Assembly: GCA_002509485.1 (NCBI GenBank)
Contig: DAWO01000088.1
Coordinates: 2,084 to 10,559, forward strand
DNA length: 8,476 nt
Reading direction: 5' to 3'
Source: Methanolinea sp. UBA477
GTDB taxonomy: Archaea > Halobacteriota > Methanomicrobia > Methanomicrobiales > Methanospirillaceae
Positions 1 through 5,618 of the stretch are shown here, one piece after another; the stretch's first letter is position 1, and each line of letters starts with the position of its first letter. A model generated the notes under the pieces. That model was not told where the DNA came from. It worked only from the letters and a program-made list of their open reading frames with translations, and made no database searches. The position numbers and the translations under genes are program-made.

Positions 1-266
1 GAGATCCCGCTTATCTTCTCGAGCGCCTCGATGAAGACCATGTTGTGTATGACAGAACAGATGCCGCAGATACGTTCGGCAAGGAACATGACCTCCTGCC
101 AGGGCCGGCCTCTCATGATCAGCTCGATCCCTTTCTTCATGTAGCCCAGTTCACATTCGGCAGAGAGTACATACTCTCCCCGGGTCTCGCATTTCACCCG
201 TGCCGGTTCCTTGAAGCAGGGATGGACAGGGCCGATGGGTATTGACACATCGACGGTCTTCTTCAT
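1..266 (-). CDS. ehaO: Energy-converting hydrogenase A large subunit EhaO, N-terminal part
   Basis: This is the catalytic large subunit of the membrane-bound [NiFe] hydrogenase Eha, which carries the Ni-Fe site on the cytoplasmic side. Only the first 88 codons are in the window; the gene continues past base 1. My translation shows the group 4 / NuoD-like start IPIGPVHPCFKEPARV, then ELGYMKKGIELI, then ERICGICSVIHN with R65, C67, C70 and H74. This is the N-terminal RxCGxCxxxH nickel-binding motif (L1). The second CxxC lies outside the window. The ATG overlaps the ehaN stop by four bases (ATGA) and has an excellent Shine-Dalgarno site, GGAGG followed by five A. The intact L1 motif shows that it is a hydrogenase subunit and not the Ni-free NuoD homologue. 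Confidence is high for the family, and the name rests on the neighbours. Confidence 0.93.
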   Translation of the reverse strand, partial: MKKTVDVSIPIGPVHPCFKEPARVKCETRGEYVLSAECELGYMKKGIELIMRGRPWQEVMFLAERICGICSVIHNMVFIEALEKISGI

Positions 267-718
267 TTTTTCCTCCTTTCATAGTCCTTGAACACTTCTG
301 GAGCAAGGGAGAGAACAGCCTGTAAAATCTCTGTCGGACGCGGGGGACAGCCCGGCACCTGTGCCGCGATGGGGATGTGCTTGGAGACGGGGGGGTTGAC
401 ATAACTGTGCGGCCTGTTGAATACGCAGCCCGAGATCGGGCAGTTGCCGATCGCGATCGCCACCTTCGGGTCAGGTATCTTCTCCCACAGGCCCTGCAGC
501 TTGTCCTCCCAGCCAGGGGTGTAGGCACCGATAACAAGCAGGATATCTGCTTCCCGTGGATTGTTGTGGACATATATCCCATACTGCTCGATGTCATACC
601 GTGGTGCAAGGCATGCCAGCACCTCGATGTCGCATCCGTTGCAGGAGCCGACATCCACGTAGGTCACGTGTATCGATCTCGACCGCACCAGGTTCTTGAA
701 TGACTGAAGAATACTCAT
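263..718 (-). CDS. ehaN: Energy-converting hydrogenase A small subunit EhaN
   Basis: EhaN is the electron-transferring small subunit of Eha, homologous to NuoB and EchC. It holds a proximal [4Fe-4S] cluster that passes electrons between the Ni-Fe site of EhaO and ferredoxin-type subunits. The 151-residue product has the expected ligands: C26 and C29 in GSCNGCD, C93 in GNCPISG, and C124 in PGCPPRP. An extra C98 lies close to C93. There is no signal peptide or membrane segment, as expected for group 4 small subunits. The ATG overlaps the ehaM stop (ATGA) and follows the purine-rich site GGAGAGGAGA. The stop overlaps the ehaO start in the same way, so small and large subunit are translationally coupled. 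The length is typical of this short small-subunit class. Confidence 0.95.
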   Translation of the reverse strand: MSILQSFKNLVRSRSIHVTYVDVGSCNGCDIEVLACLAPRYDIEQYGIYVHNNPREADILLVIGAYTPGWEDKLQGLWEKIPDPKVAIAIGNCPISGCVFNRPHSYVNPPVSKHIPIAAQVPGCPPRPTEILQAVLSLAPEVFKDYERRKK

Positions 719-1104
719 GTGCGAATCTCCTCTCCTATCATCCTCTTTCCCCTCGAAACTGCCTCTTCCTGGGGGGTGCCATTCGCGATCATCTCCCGTA
801 CCTGTCCAAGTATCGCATTCATATTTTCCCGTTCAAGCAGGGGGATATACCGGGTGTACATGACTCGTCCCAGGGCATCCGCAAGTGGGGCGTCATTCCC
901 TGTTTCGGCCTTTCCTGCCTCGTAGCGTGCAGGCAGGTTCTCCATCAGTATCATATCGAATCTCTCTATCATGTATCTTCTCAGGTTCTGGGGGCTAATT
1001 CCGAGATCGCCTGCTATCTCCCTGACGAGCCGATCATGCCTCGTGCTTATCAGTATGGCATATTTCATGGCCACGAGGTCCTTTTCGTAGAGATACCTGC
1101 TCAC
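715..1104 (-). CDS. ehaM: Energy-converting hydrogenase A subunit EhaM (DUF1959)
   Basis: This is a small soluble, mostly helical protein of the DUF1959 family, found in eha operons (the Methanothermobacter homologue is EhaM). Its biochemical role is not known. I chose the GTG start at 1104, giving 129 residues. It overlaps the upstream stop as GTGA and sits six bases after GGAGGG. The next ATG (1068) would remove RYLYEKDLVA, which looks like part of the family core. Recognisable stretches are AMKYAILISTRHDRLVREIAGDLGISP and, nearer the C terminus, YTRYIPLLER. The sequence is charged and lacks membrane segments, unlike all the subunits encoded before it in the operon. It lies directly before the catalytic pair ehaN-ehaO, which suggests a role at the junction of membrane arm and hydrogenase module. 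That role is inference. Confidence 0.88.
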   Translation of the reverse strand: MSRYLYEKDLVAMKYAILISTRHDRLVREIAGDLGISPQNLRRYMIERFDMILMENLPARYEAGKAETGNDAPLADALGRVMYTRYIPLLERENMNAILGQVREMIANGTPQEEAVSRGKRMIGEEIRT

Positions 1105-1343
1105 AGTATCCCTCCATATATCAGCGCTCCATACAAGACGAAGAGCATCACAGCACACCAGACCAGGAGATACTCCCATCTCTTCAGCGGTACCTCCTCC
1201 CGGTACCAGAAGACACTGGTTGCAGCAAGCAGGAGAATTCCAACAGCGAGGCCCTGCATGTTGACCGATGGCCTCCCGATGATCTGGACGCCGTCCAGGA
1301 GAATGTAGAAGACTCCTCCGGCAAGAACGAACTCCTTTATCAT
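1101..1343 (-). CDS. Small membrane subunit of Eha, EhaL (or EhaK) type
   Basis: This 80-residue hydrophobic protein has about three membrane segments: roughly residues 5-22, 28-45 and 54-76. A short charged linker (REEVPLKRWE) lies between the last two. Operons of the Methanothermobacter type have two such small genes, ehaK and ehaL, between ehaJ and ehaM; here there is one. I cannot tell from sequence alone which it matches, so I leave the symbol empty, with EhaL slightly preferred because it directly precedes ehaM. The ATG at 1343 overlaps the ehaJ stop as ATGA and has a weak GGTGG upstream. A GTG at 1355 would add four residues but has no ribosome site. The function is presumably structural within the membrane arm. 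Confidence 0.75.
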   Translation of the reverse strand: MIKEFVLAGGVFYILLDGVQIIGRPSVNMQGLAVGILLLAATSVFWYREEVPLKRWEYLLVWCAVMLFVLYGALIYGGIL

Positions 1344-2182
1344 AGCAACCACCACAGGAGGGCCACATACACGATCATGACAGCAGTGATCAGGGTCTGG
1401 ACAGTGACACTGTCAAACGGCGAGAGCATGGGGCAGAGTGCGCATACAAACGAGAGGGTGACGACGATGAGAACCATCAGGACGAGCATCAGCCAGAACG
1501 GCACTGCACCGATGAACACCAGGATAAAGGTCATCAGCAGCACGTATGTCTTCAACCCGTTGCAGATCTCAAGGCCTGCCCTCCAGACACCGAAATGTTC
1601 TGTCTTGTATCCACTCACCAGTTCCTTGCTTTCCACGATCGAGAACGGGCCAAACGGCATCTTTGAGACTATCACCATGTACATTGCAACTGCCACCAGG
1701 GGGATGACGAATATCAGTGGTCCGGAGACCTCCTGGTATGCGATAATATCTGATATGGAGAGGGACTTTGTGAAGAGTGTGATCGCGGCAACCGATACAA
1801 AAAGCGGAATCTCGGATGCCGCGGAGATGACCGATCTGACACCCCCGAACTTTCCATAGGGCGACCCCGAGGAGAGGCCGAACCCATGCTCAACGATCTT
1901 GTGCAGCATGTAGATCCCAAAGATTATGAGAAGGCTGCCCCCTGCAAGGACAATGAAGAATGCCGCCGTCCAGATACCGATGGCAATCAATACCACCGCG
2001 ACAAAAAGCGTCTCGCTCGCCGTTTGAGGAACCCACGTGCTCTTGAACGAAAACTTGAACATGTGGAGTATCTCCTGCCAGACAGGGGGACCCGGTCTCC
2101 GCTGTATGCGGGCGATAACCTTCCGGTGTATCCCGAGCAGCAGAAGGCCGAAGAACACAGCAAACAGCAGGTAGTGTATCAT
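1340..2182 (-). CDS. ehaJ: Energy-converting hydrogenase A subunit EhaJ (NuoH/EchB-like)
   Basis: EhaJ is the integral membrane subunit that anchors the hydrogenase module and is related to NuoH of complex I and EchB. It is thought to link electron transfer to ion movement. The 280-residue product has about eight membrane segments. Near the N terminus it has RIQRRPGPPVWQ, matching the NuoH-type signature after TM1 (Q-R-R-P-G-P). An acidic loop containing SPYGKFGGVRSVISAASEIP corresponds to the conserved GxxRSxxQxxxYE region of NuoH, and PFSIVESKELVSGY to its PFDxxEAExELVxGY motif. These acidic loops line the quinone-like chamber or E-channel in complex I. The ATG at 2182 leaves one base after the ehaI stop region and follows TGGGGT. 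A longer in-frame upstream reading lies entirely inside ehaI and is rejected. Confidence 0.93.
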   Translation of the reverse strand: MIHYLLFAVFFGLLLLGIHRKVIARIQRRPGPPVWQEILHMFKFSFKSTWVPQTASETLFVAVVLIAIGIWTAAFFIVLAGGSLLIIFGIYMLHKIVEHGFGLSSGSPYGKFGGVRSVISAASEIPLFVSVAAITLFTKSLSISDIIAYQEVSGPLIFVIPLVAVAMYMVIVSKMPFGPFSIVESKELVSGYKTEHFGVWRAGLEICNGLKTYVLLMTFILVFIGAVPFWLMLVLMVLIVVTLSFVCALCPMLSPFDSVTVQTLITAVMIVYVALLWWLL

Positions 2183-2183
2183 T

Positions 2184-2387
2184 TCAGTACCCCAGGAATG
2201 GTATATCAGGATCCCGTTGTCGTGCCATCCACCACAGGCCCGTCGAGAGGACAAACAGCGGGAATGCAACCACCAAAAGACCTTCATAATAGAGGAGCGG
2301 CATGAGGTTCAGGGCCCAGAGGGCCGTTGCTGCAATTCCTGCAAAGCCTGAAAGCAGCATCATGGTGAATGGAATCTCTTTCTTCAT
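2184..2387 (-). CDS. ehaI: Energy-converting hydrogenase A subunit EhaI (DUF2104)
   Basis: This 67-residue membrane protein has two segments (about residues 7-27 and 33-53) joined by a short turn, and a charged C-terminal tail WWMARQRDPDIPFLGY. Size, topology and place between ehaH and ehaJ match the DUF2104 family, which is EhaI. The start at 2387 is three bases after the ehaH stop, with no strong ribosome site (GGTG only), so it probably depends on translational coupling. Its individual function is unknown; it is taken to be a structural part of the membrane arm. Confidence 0.85.
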   Translation of the reverse strand: MKKEIPFTMMLLSGFAGIAATALWALNLMPLLYYEGLLVVAFPLFVLSTGLWWMARQRDPDIPFLGY

Positions 2388-2390
2388 CTG

Positions 2391-3047
2391 TCACACCGTC
2401 AGGACAACCTCGATCACCCGCAGAAAGATCAGCAGGGACGAGAGGGAGCACATGATCACATAGGGAGCGCCCGGAGCCCGGAACATCTCCGCTTTCGCTG
2501 CATAGAACGGCGCCATACCTTCACCCATCACCCCGAGGGTCAACAGCGCTTTGACTAACAGTGGGACTTTCGTTGCACCCGGCAACGCAAGTTGCAGGAT
2601 GGAGAGGGTCCCTGTCGTCGCAGCGACTATCGCTGCACCTGCGAATAGGGGGACCGTCGCGCTCATGGCGACCAGGCCATACTGGTAGGCTGCATTCTGG
2701 ACGTGCCTGCTCTTCACGGCGGCAACGATACCCACGTTACATATTCCCACGAGCGAGGTGAAGAGGGCAAAATCGAAGATGTCCCCGGTGACCATGGCAC
2801 CCATGGAGGCCAGACCACATGCGATGGCCATGAACCTCCGGAACTTCATATCGGATATCGAGATCTCCTTTGCAAGGTAGGCGTCACCCCCAAACACGAT
2901 ATCGATCTGCCTCTCGGGTTTGCTGATTATCACGAGGACGGTGAAGACCAGGGCGAAGATGAAGAGGGTGAGCGTAAATGGGGTGAAATACAACACTATA
3001 TCGCCAAACGGGAGTATGAATAATGGCTGACCACCGATCCCGATCAT
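2391..3047 (-). CDS. ehaH: Energy-converting hydrogenase A subunit EhaH
   Basis: EhaH is one of the two larger conserved integral membrane subunits of Eha and is a candidate for ion translocation. The 218-residue protein has about six membrane segments. Residues around 173-197 (GEGMAPFYAAKAEMF, then APGAPY) resemble the KxxxxPFHxWxxDxxxGAPxP segment of antiporter-like NuoN/NuoM subunits, though the lysine is replaced by glutamate and the histidine by tyrosine. A soluble loop near residues 43-72 carries KPERQIDIVFGGDAYLAK. The ATG overlaps the ehaG stop as ATGA. The open frame extends far upstream, but that extension is arginine- and proline-rich shadow sequence inside ehaG and ehaF. The family assignment rests on size, topology and position between ehaG and ehaI. 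Confidence 0.9.
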   Translation of the reverse strand: MIGIGGQPLFILPFGDIVLYFTPFTLTLFIFALVFTVLVIISKPERQIDIVFGGDAYLAKEISISDMKFRRFMAIACGLASMGAMVTGDIFDFALFTSLVGICNVGIVAAVKSRHVQNAAYQYGLVAMSATVPLFAGAAIVAATTGTLSILQLALPGATKVPLLVKALLTLGVMGEGMAPFYAAKAEMFRAPGAPYVIMCSLSSLLIFLRVIEVVLTV

Positions 3048-3646
3048 TCTGCCTCGCCCCACATCGACCCAACAAGGGTCATCTTTGCTGCGACCTTTAC
3101 CAGGATCCCTACCGCGGCCCCCATGACACCTGCATACCAGTACTGTGGGAAGAACATGAAGACGAAGAACGAGGCGATCCAGGCTGCCCACGCAATTCCG
3201 CTCGCCATCTCGACCAGTTCGTAGCTGTCCGTGCTGCCGCGGGACATAACAAAGAAGATGGCTCCAAGAGCCGCCACCGCACCGCCGGTGAACCCGGAAA
3301 GGACGATACCGTATCCCACGAGGAGTGCCGGGATGATCACCGGTGCATGGGCATGTTCCACCACCTCGATATGTAGCCCGCGGACAGGCCGTTTTCGAAG
3401 CCCTTCCTTTGTCACGTATATCTGTGAGAGTGCCAGGAGTTCTGCTATTCCGACCACGAGGCCGGGCAGTATGAGCGCCTCTGCGAGATCGGTTCCAAGG
3501 AGGGCGATTATCGCCAGGGAGGGGATCTCGACCAGGTCGATGATGAGGAGGCGGTGGAGGTCGTCCTGCTCGCGTAATAATGCCAGAAAGCCTATCACGG
3601 CCGAGATCATCACCAGGGCCAGACCGACAGAATACTCGTTCCACAT
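3044..3646 (-). CDS. ehaG: Energy-converting hydrogenase A subunit EhaG (DUF2105)
   Basis: This 200-residue membrane protein with about six segments matches EhaG (DUF2105) in length and position. A conserved-looking charged part follows TM1 (LLREQDDLHRLLIIDLVEIP), where acidic and basic residues lie at the membrane edge. A soluble middle loop (VTKEGLRKRPVRGLHIEVVE) separates the two halves, and the C-terminal half is rich in Gly, Ala and aromatic residues. The ATG lies two bases after the ehaF stop, with GGAAGGG upstream inside ehaF. The acidic residues buried near TM2 (D-L-V-E) recall proton-channel residues in NuoK/MrpC-type small subunits. That comparison is inference; the specific role is unknown. 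Confidence 0.9.
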   Translation of the reverse strand: MWNEYSVGLALVMISAVIGFLALLREQDDLHRLLIIDLVEIPSLAIIALLGTDLAEALILPGLVVGIAELLALSQIYVTKEGLRKRPVRGLHIEVVEHAHAPVIIPALLVGYGIVLSGFTGGAVAALGAIFFVMSRGSTDSYELVEMASGIAWAAWIASFFVFMFFPQYWYAGVMGAAVGILVKVAAKMTLVGSMWGEAE

Positions 3647-3648
3647 CT

Positions 3649-4095
3649 TTACGAACCCTTCCGGAAGAGGTATGACCCGATGGCAAACGCGATGAAGAGG
3701 ATGGTGGTCTCCACCACTGTATCCAGTCCACGGGTATTGTACAGTATCTCATCCAGTATCCCTCCGGGGTGGGCGACGATAGTGGTCCCGGCATGGGGAG
3801 TGAGCCGTGAGAGGGCGAGGGAGAAGGGGGTGAGATAGGCAGTCACGTACCCTGCAAAGGGCGAGTTTTCCGGGTATTGCACGTGGATGTCCGCCCGTTC
3901 AAACGGGGTTCCTCCCCGTTCATAGGGATAGAGGGGGCTCGATTCGTCGATCTCCTTTGGATAGAGCTGATCTTCGGAATACGGCAGCGGCAGGAAGAGG
4001 ACGAAGAGTACTGCAAGCACGGCACATGCTCCGGCAAACAGGGCGAGAAGGTTGTCGAAGTTGGAGATGAAACGCGATATCCTGGAGATGATCAT
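3649..4095 (-). CDS. ehaF: Energy-converting hydrogenase A subunit EhaF (DUF2106)
   Basis: The 148-residue product has one clear N-terminal membrane segment (about residues 17-37), a long extramembrane region rich in Pro, Tyr and charge (about 40-105), and a C-terminal membrane segment (about 128-145) ending in LFRKGS. The pattern and position fit EhaF (DUF2106). The C-terminal half, with HPGGILDEILYNTRGLDTVVETTIL, recalls the MbhE/MrpB-type membrane domains of other group 4 hydrogenases, where the stretch GLDTVVE is typical; I infer an equivalent structural role. The ATG overlaps the ehaE stop (ATGA) after GGGAGGG. A longer reading frame up to 4218 is out-of-context sequence within ehaE. Confidence 0.9.
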   Translation of the reverse strand: MIISRISRFISNFDNLLALFAGACAVLAVLFVLFLPLPYSEDQLYPKEIDESSPLYPYERGGTPFERADIHVQYPENSPFAGYVTAYLTPFSLALSRLTPHAGTTIVAHPGGILDEILYNTRGLDTVVETTILFIAFAIGSYLFRKGS

Positions 4096-4331
4096 GCATC
4101 GCCCTCCCGCTTCTGGATAACCCGGACAAAGATGTATACCGTCAGGGCTGTAACGGCCCCGAACGTGAGCAGCGCGAGCGCTTCGTTGTACGAGAGCATG
4201 AGGAGGAGCAGGCCCCATGCCGGGATCTCCAGGTTGATGAGCCGTGTGATGTAGTCCTTCCTCCTGGGAAACGCCACGGAGACCGTACCTGCGAGGATAA
4301 GAAACAGGCCGAGGACGAATTCGGGGTTCAC
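4092..4331 (-). CDS. ehaE: Energy-converting hydrogenase A subunit EhaE (DUF2107)
   Basis: This 79-residue protein has two or three membrane segments (about residues 4-20 and 36-70), with a charged stretch PRRKDYITRLINLEIP between them. That matches the DUF2107 family (EhaE) and its usual size. The start is GTG, overlapping the ehaD stop as GTGA and preceded by GGAGGG at good spacing, so the non-ATG start is well supported. Small two-to-three-helix proteins of this type resemble MbhC/MnhG or NuoK-like subunits in related complexes; whether it takes part in ion passage is not shown by the sequence. Confidence 0.88.
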   Translation of the reverse strand: MNPEFVLGLFLILAGTVSVAFPRRKDYITRLINLEIPAWGLLLLMLSYNEALALLTFGAVTALTVYIFVRVIQKREGDA

Positions 4332-4558
4332 GGAGTTGCCCTCCTGACAGCCATGAGGATGAATATCGTAGAGAGCGGGGCGATCAGGGCAACGGCTGTA
4401 GCGACATCAAGGAGACCACGGTCCACGATGAACGGGATTGCGCCTGCTATGAGCACGGACAGGGAGATGATCTTCTTGTACGGATCATGCTCCAGGATGG
4501 TCGCCCCTGCACCAAGCACCAGGAGGGCCCCGAATGCACCAAGCAGCAGCTCATTCAT
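4328..4558 (-). CDS. ehaD: Energy-converting hydrogenase A subunit EhaD (DUF2108)
   Basis: This 76-residue protein has three membrane segments: about residues 4-21, 30-44 and 52-70. Loops include EHDPYKK and VDRGLLDVATA. Size and position match EhaD (DUF2108), and the -DRGLLDVATAVAL- stretch is like the small MbhB/MnhF-type subunits of group 4 hydrogenases. I start at the ATG at 4558, which overlaps the ehaC stop by eight bases and has GGAGGG eleven or so bases upstream. The longer open frame to 4702 reads through ehaC in another frame and begins with an unlikely polar sequence. Confidence 0.88.
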   Translation of the reverse strand: MNELLLGAFGALLVLGAGATILEHDPYKKIISLSVLIAGAIPFIVDRGLLDVATAVALIAPLSTIFILMAVRRATP

Positions 4559-4817
4559 CGTTCTTCGGCCCTCCCGCATAGCTGCTTGCGATTGCATTCG
4601 ATTCAAGCGTTGTTCCAACGAAATATGCTGCGGCTGCAAGAATGGTGAGCGGATCAGGGAGGAGGAGTGCAAGCGATCCTGCGATTGCAAACGAGAGGAC
4701 ATTGAGGAACGGGAGCTTTTTCATGGTGTTCCTTTCTGCAATCACCCTGACCGCAGAGATTACCCCTATTGCAGCACATACGAGAATTGCGATCTCCTGT
4801 GTGGTTATGACCTCCAC
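4551..4817 (-). CDS. ehaC: Energy-converting hydrogenase A subunit EhaC (DUF2109)
   Basis: The 88-residue product has two to three membrane segments (about residues 8-24, 36-50 and 53-72) and a polar tail ending GGPKNDE. This fits EhaC (DUF2109). The only possible start that keeps the first segment is the GTG at 4817, which overlaps the end of ehaB by 13 bases. No clear ribosome binding site precedes it, so translation probably depends on coupling to ehaB. The motif NVLSFAIAGSLALLLPDPLT carries a proline-rich turn between the second and third segments. The role is structural within the membrane arm, as far as is known. Confidence 0.87.
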   Translation of the reverse strand: MEVITTQEIAILVCAAIGVISAVRVIAERNTMKKLPFLNVLSFAIAGSLALLLPDPLTILAAAAYFVGTTLESNAIASSYAGGPKNDE

Positions 4818-5290
4818 CCCCAGAGGCGGGACAACAGCCTGCTGGCATGGGTGTGCGATATCCCCTGGATGGTAAGAATTGCAATGACCATTCCTGCAAT
4901 GAAATGCGCCGCCGAGAACCCGATAGTGGTGAATCCATATATGAGAAAAGTGGCTGCCAGTGCACCGGTCGTTCCTGCATACCCGCGGTCATAGCAGATC
5001 CTGTTTCCGACATAGACCAGGACGGCAGCGGCAAGTCCGCCGGGAATGCCTGCGATATACACGCCGCATGCGGCCAGGAGAGTCCCTGCGGAGGCATCAG
5101 GAGAGCATACGATATTTCCCATCATGTACCCGCCATGGAGGGATCCCCCTTCCCGCTCGATCTCTCCTGCAATCTCTCTTGCCCCACTGACACCTCCGGT
5201 CTTTGGGAGTCCGAAGATGAGATCGATGCTGACAAACAGAATCCAGGAAATGATTGCCGCAATCAGGATACTTACCACGTCACCAGGCAT
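4805..5290 (-). CDS. ehaB: Energy-converting hydrogenase A subunit EhaB, first gene of the operon
   Basis: This 161-residue membrane protein has about four segments: residues 5-23, a pair within 62-95, and 100-137. A polar loop (GLPKTGGVSGAREIAGEIER) follows the first one. Glycine- and alanine-rich helices with YAGTTGALAATF are seen in the second half. I assign EhaB because it directly precedes ehaC and because its length suits EhaB better than the roughly 95-residue EhaA. I use the ATG at 5290, which has GGAG eight bases upstream; a TTG at 5311 would add seven residues without support. It is the first gene after a 328-base non-coding stretch and so probably leads the transcript. Confidence 0.82.
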   Translation of the reverse strand: MPGDVVSILIAAIISWILFVSIDLIFGLPKTGGVSGAREIAGEIEREGGSLHGGYMMGNIVCSPDASAGTLLAACGVYIAGIPGGLAAAVLVYVGNRICYDRGYAGTTGALAATFLIYGFTTIGFSAAHFIAGMVIAILTIQGISHTHASRLLSRLWGWRS

Positions 5291-5339
5291 CCGGCGTTCT
5301 CCAGCATACAACAGGTACAGGGGTAAGCCAGATAAGGGT

Positions 5340-5396
5340 TTTCATATTACTAAAATGATTGATATCGGCGATACTGGGAGCATTAAACGGTTTAAC
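5340..5396 (-). promoter_or_regulatory. Probable eha promoter region with two palindromes
   Basis: Reading toward ehaB, the sequence holds TTAAACCGTTTAA (5383-5395), then TATCGCCGATA (5363-5373), then the AT-rich TTTTAGTAATATGAAAA (about 5340-5356), and ehaB starts about 50 bases further on. The AT-rich part is a fair archaeal TATA box and would place transcription start near 5320, leaving a leader of about 30 bases. Both upstream elements are odd-length perfect palindromes whose centres (5389 and 5368) are 21 bases apart. The promoter is inferred from position and composition; no BRE is clear-cut. Confidence 0.4.
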
Positions 5397-5432
5397 TCTC
5401 TTTGTCAACCTCATCTTCAATCGCCGGTCCCC

Positions 5433-5472
5433 AAAAGAAACCTGAATGCATGAAGAATGCAGACAGTTCAGG
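5433..5472 (-). terminator. Hairpin with T-rich tail downstream of trkH
   Basis: CCTGAA (5441-5446) pairs with TTCAGG (5467-5472), and inside it TGCAT (5447-5451) pairs with ATGCA (5457-5461) around the loop GAAGA. This gives eleven pairs with one five-base bulge. On the minus strand the stem is followed by TTTCTTTT. It lies about 150 bases past the trkH stop and about 40 bases before the proposed eha control sites. A transcription end for trkH is the simplest reading. A second T-run on the same strand (5496-5501) could serve too. Confidence 0.4.
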
Positions 5473-5618
5473 AGAATTTAATGGGCAATTGGGACAAAAA
5501 AGCCCGAACTGAGGTAAACCGCATTCACCTTATCCCTTCCGGGGGGGTGCGGCTCTCCTCCCCCACGGAAAAACCGGGCCTCCTCACGGACAGTCTACCC
5601 CTTATTTCCATGAAACGG

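Noticed and set aside
3023..3376. Plus-strand open frames across the eha genes, such as this one of 117 codons
   Set aside because: They are antisense to well-supported membrane protein genes, highly charged and His-rich, with no ribosome sites.
2391..3794. Reading EhaH as a 467-residue protein
   Set aside because: The first 249 residues are Arg/Pro/Gly-rich shadow sequence across ehaG and ehaF. The family length and the ATGA overlap place the start at 3047.
5521..5580. G-run/C-run hairpin (GGGGG with CCCCC) after trkH as terminator
   Set aside because: Only about five pairs with a long loop and no T-run follows; the hairpin at 5441-5472 is a better candidate.
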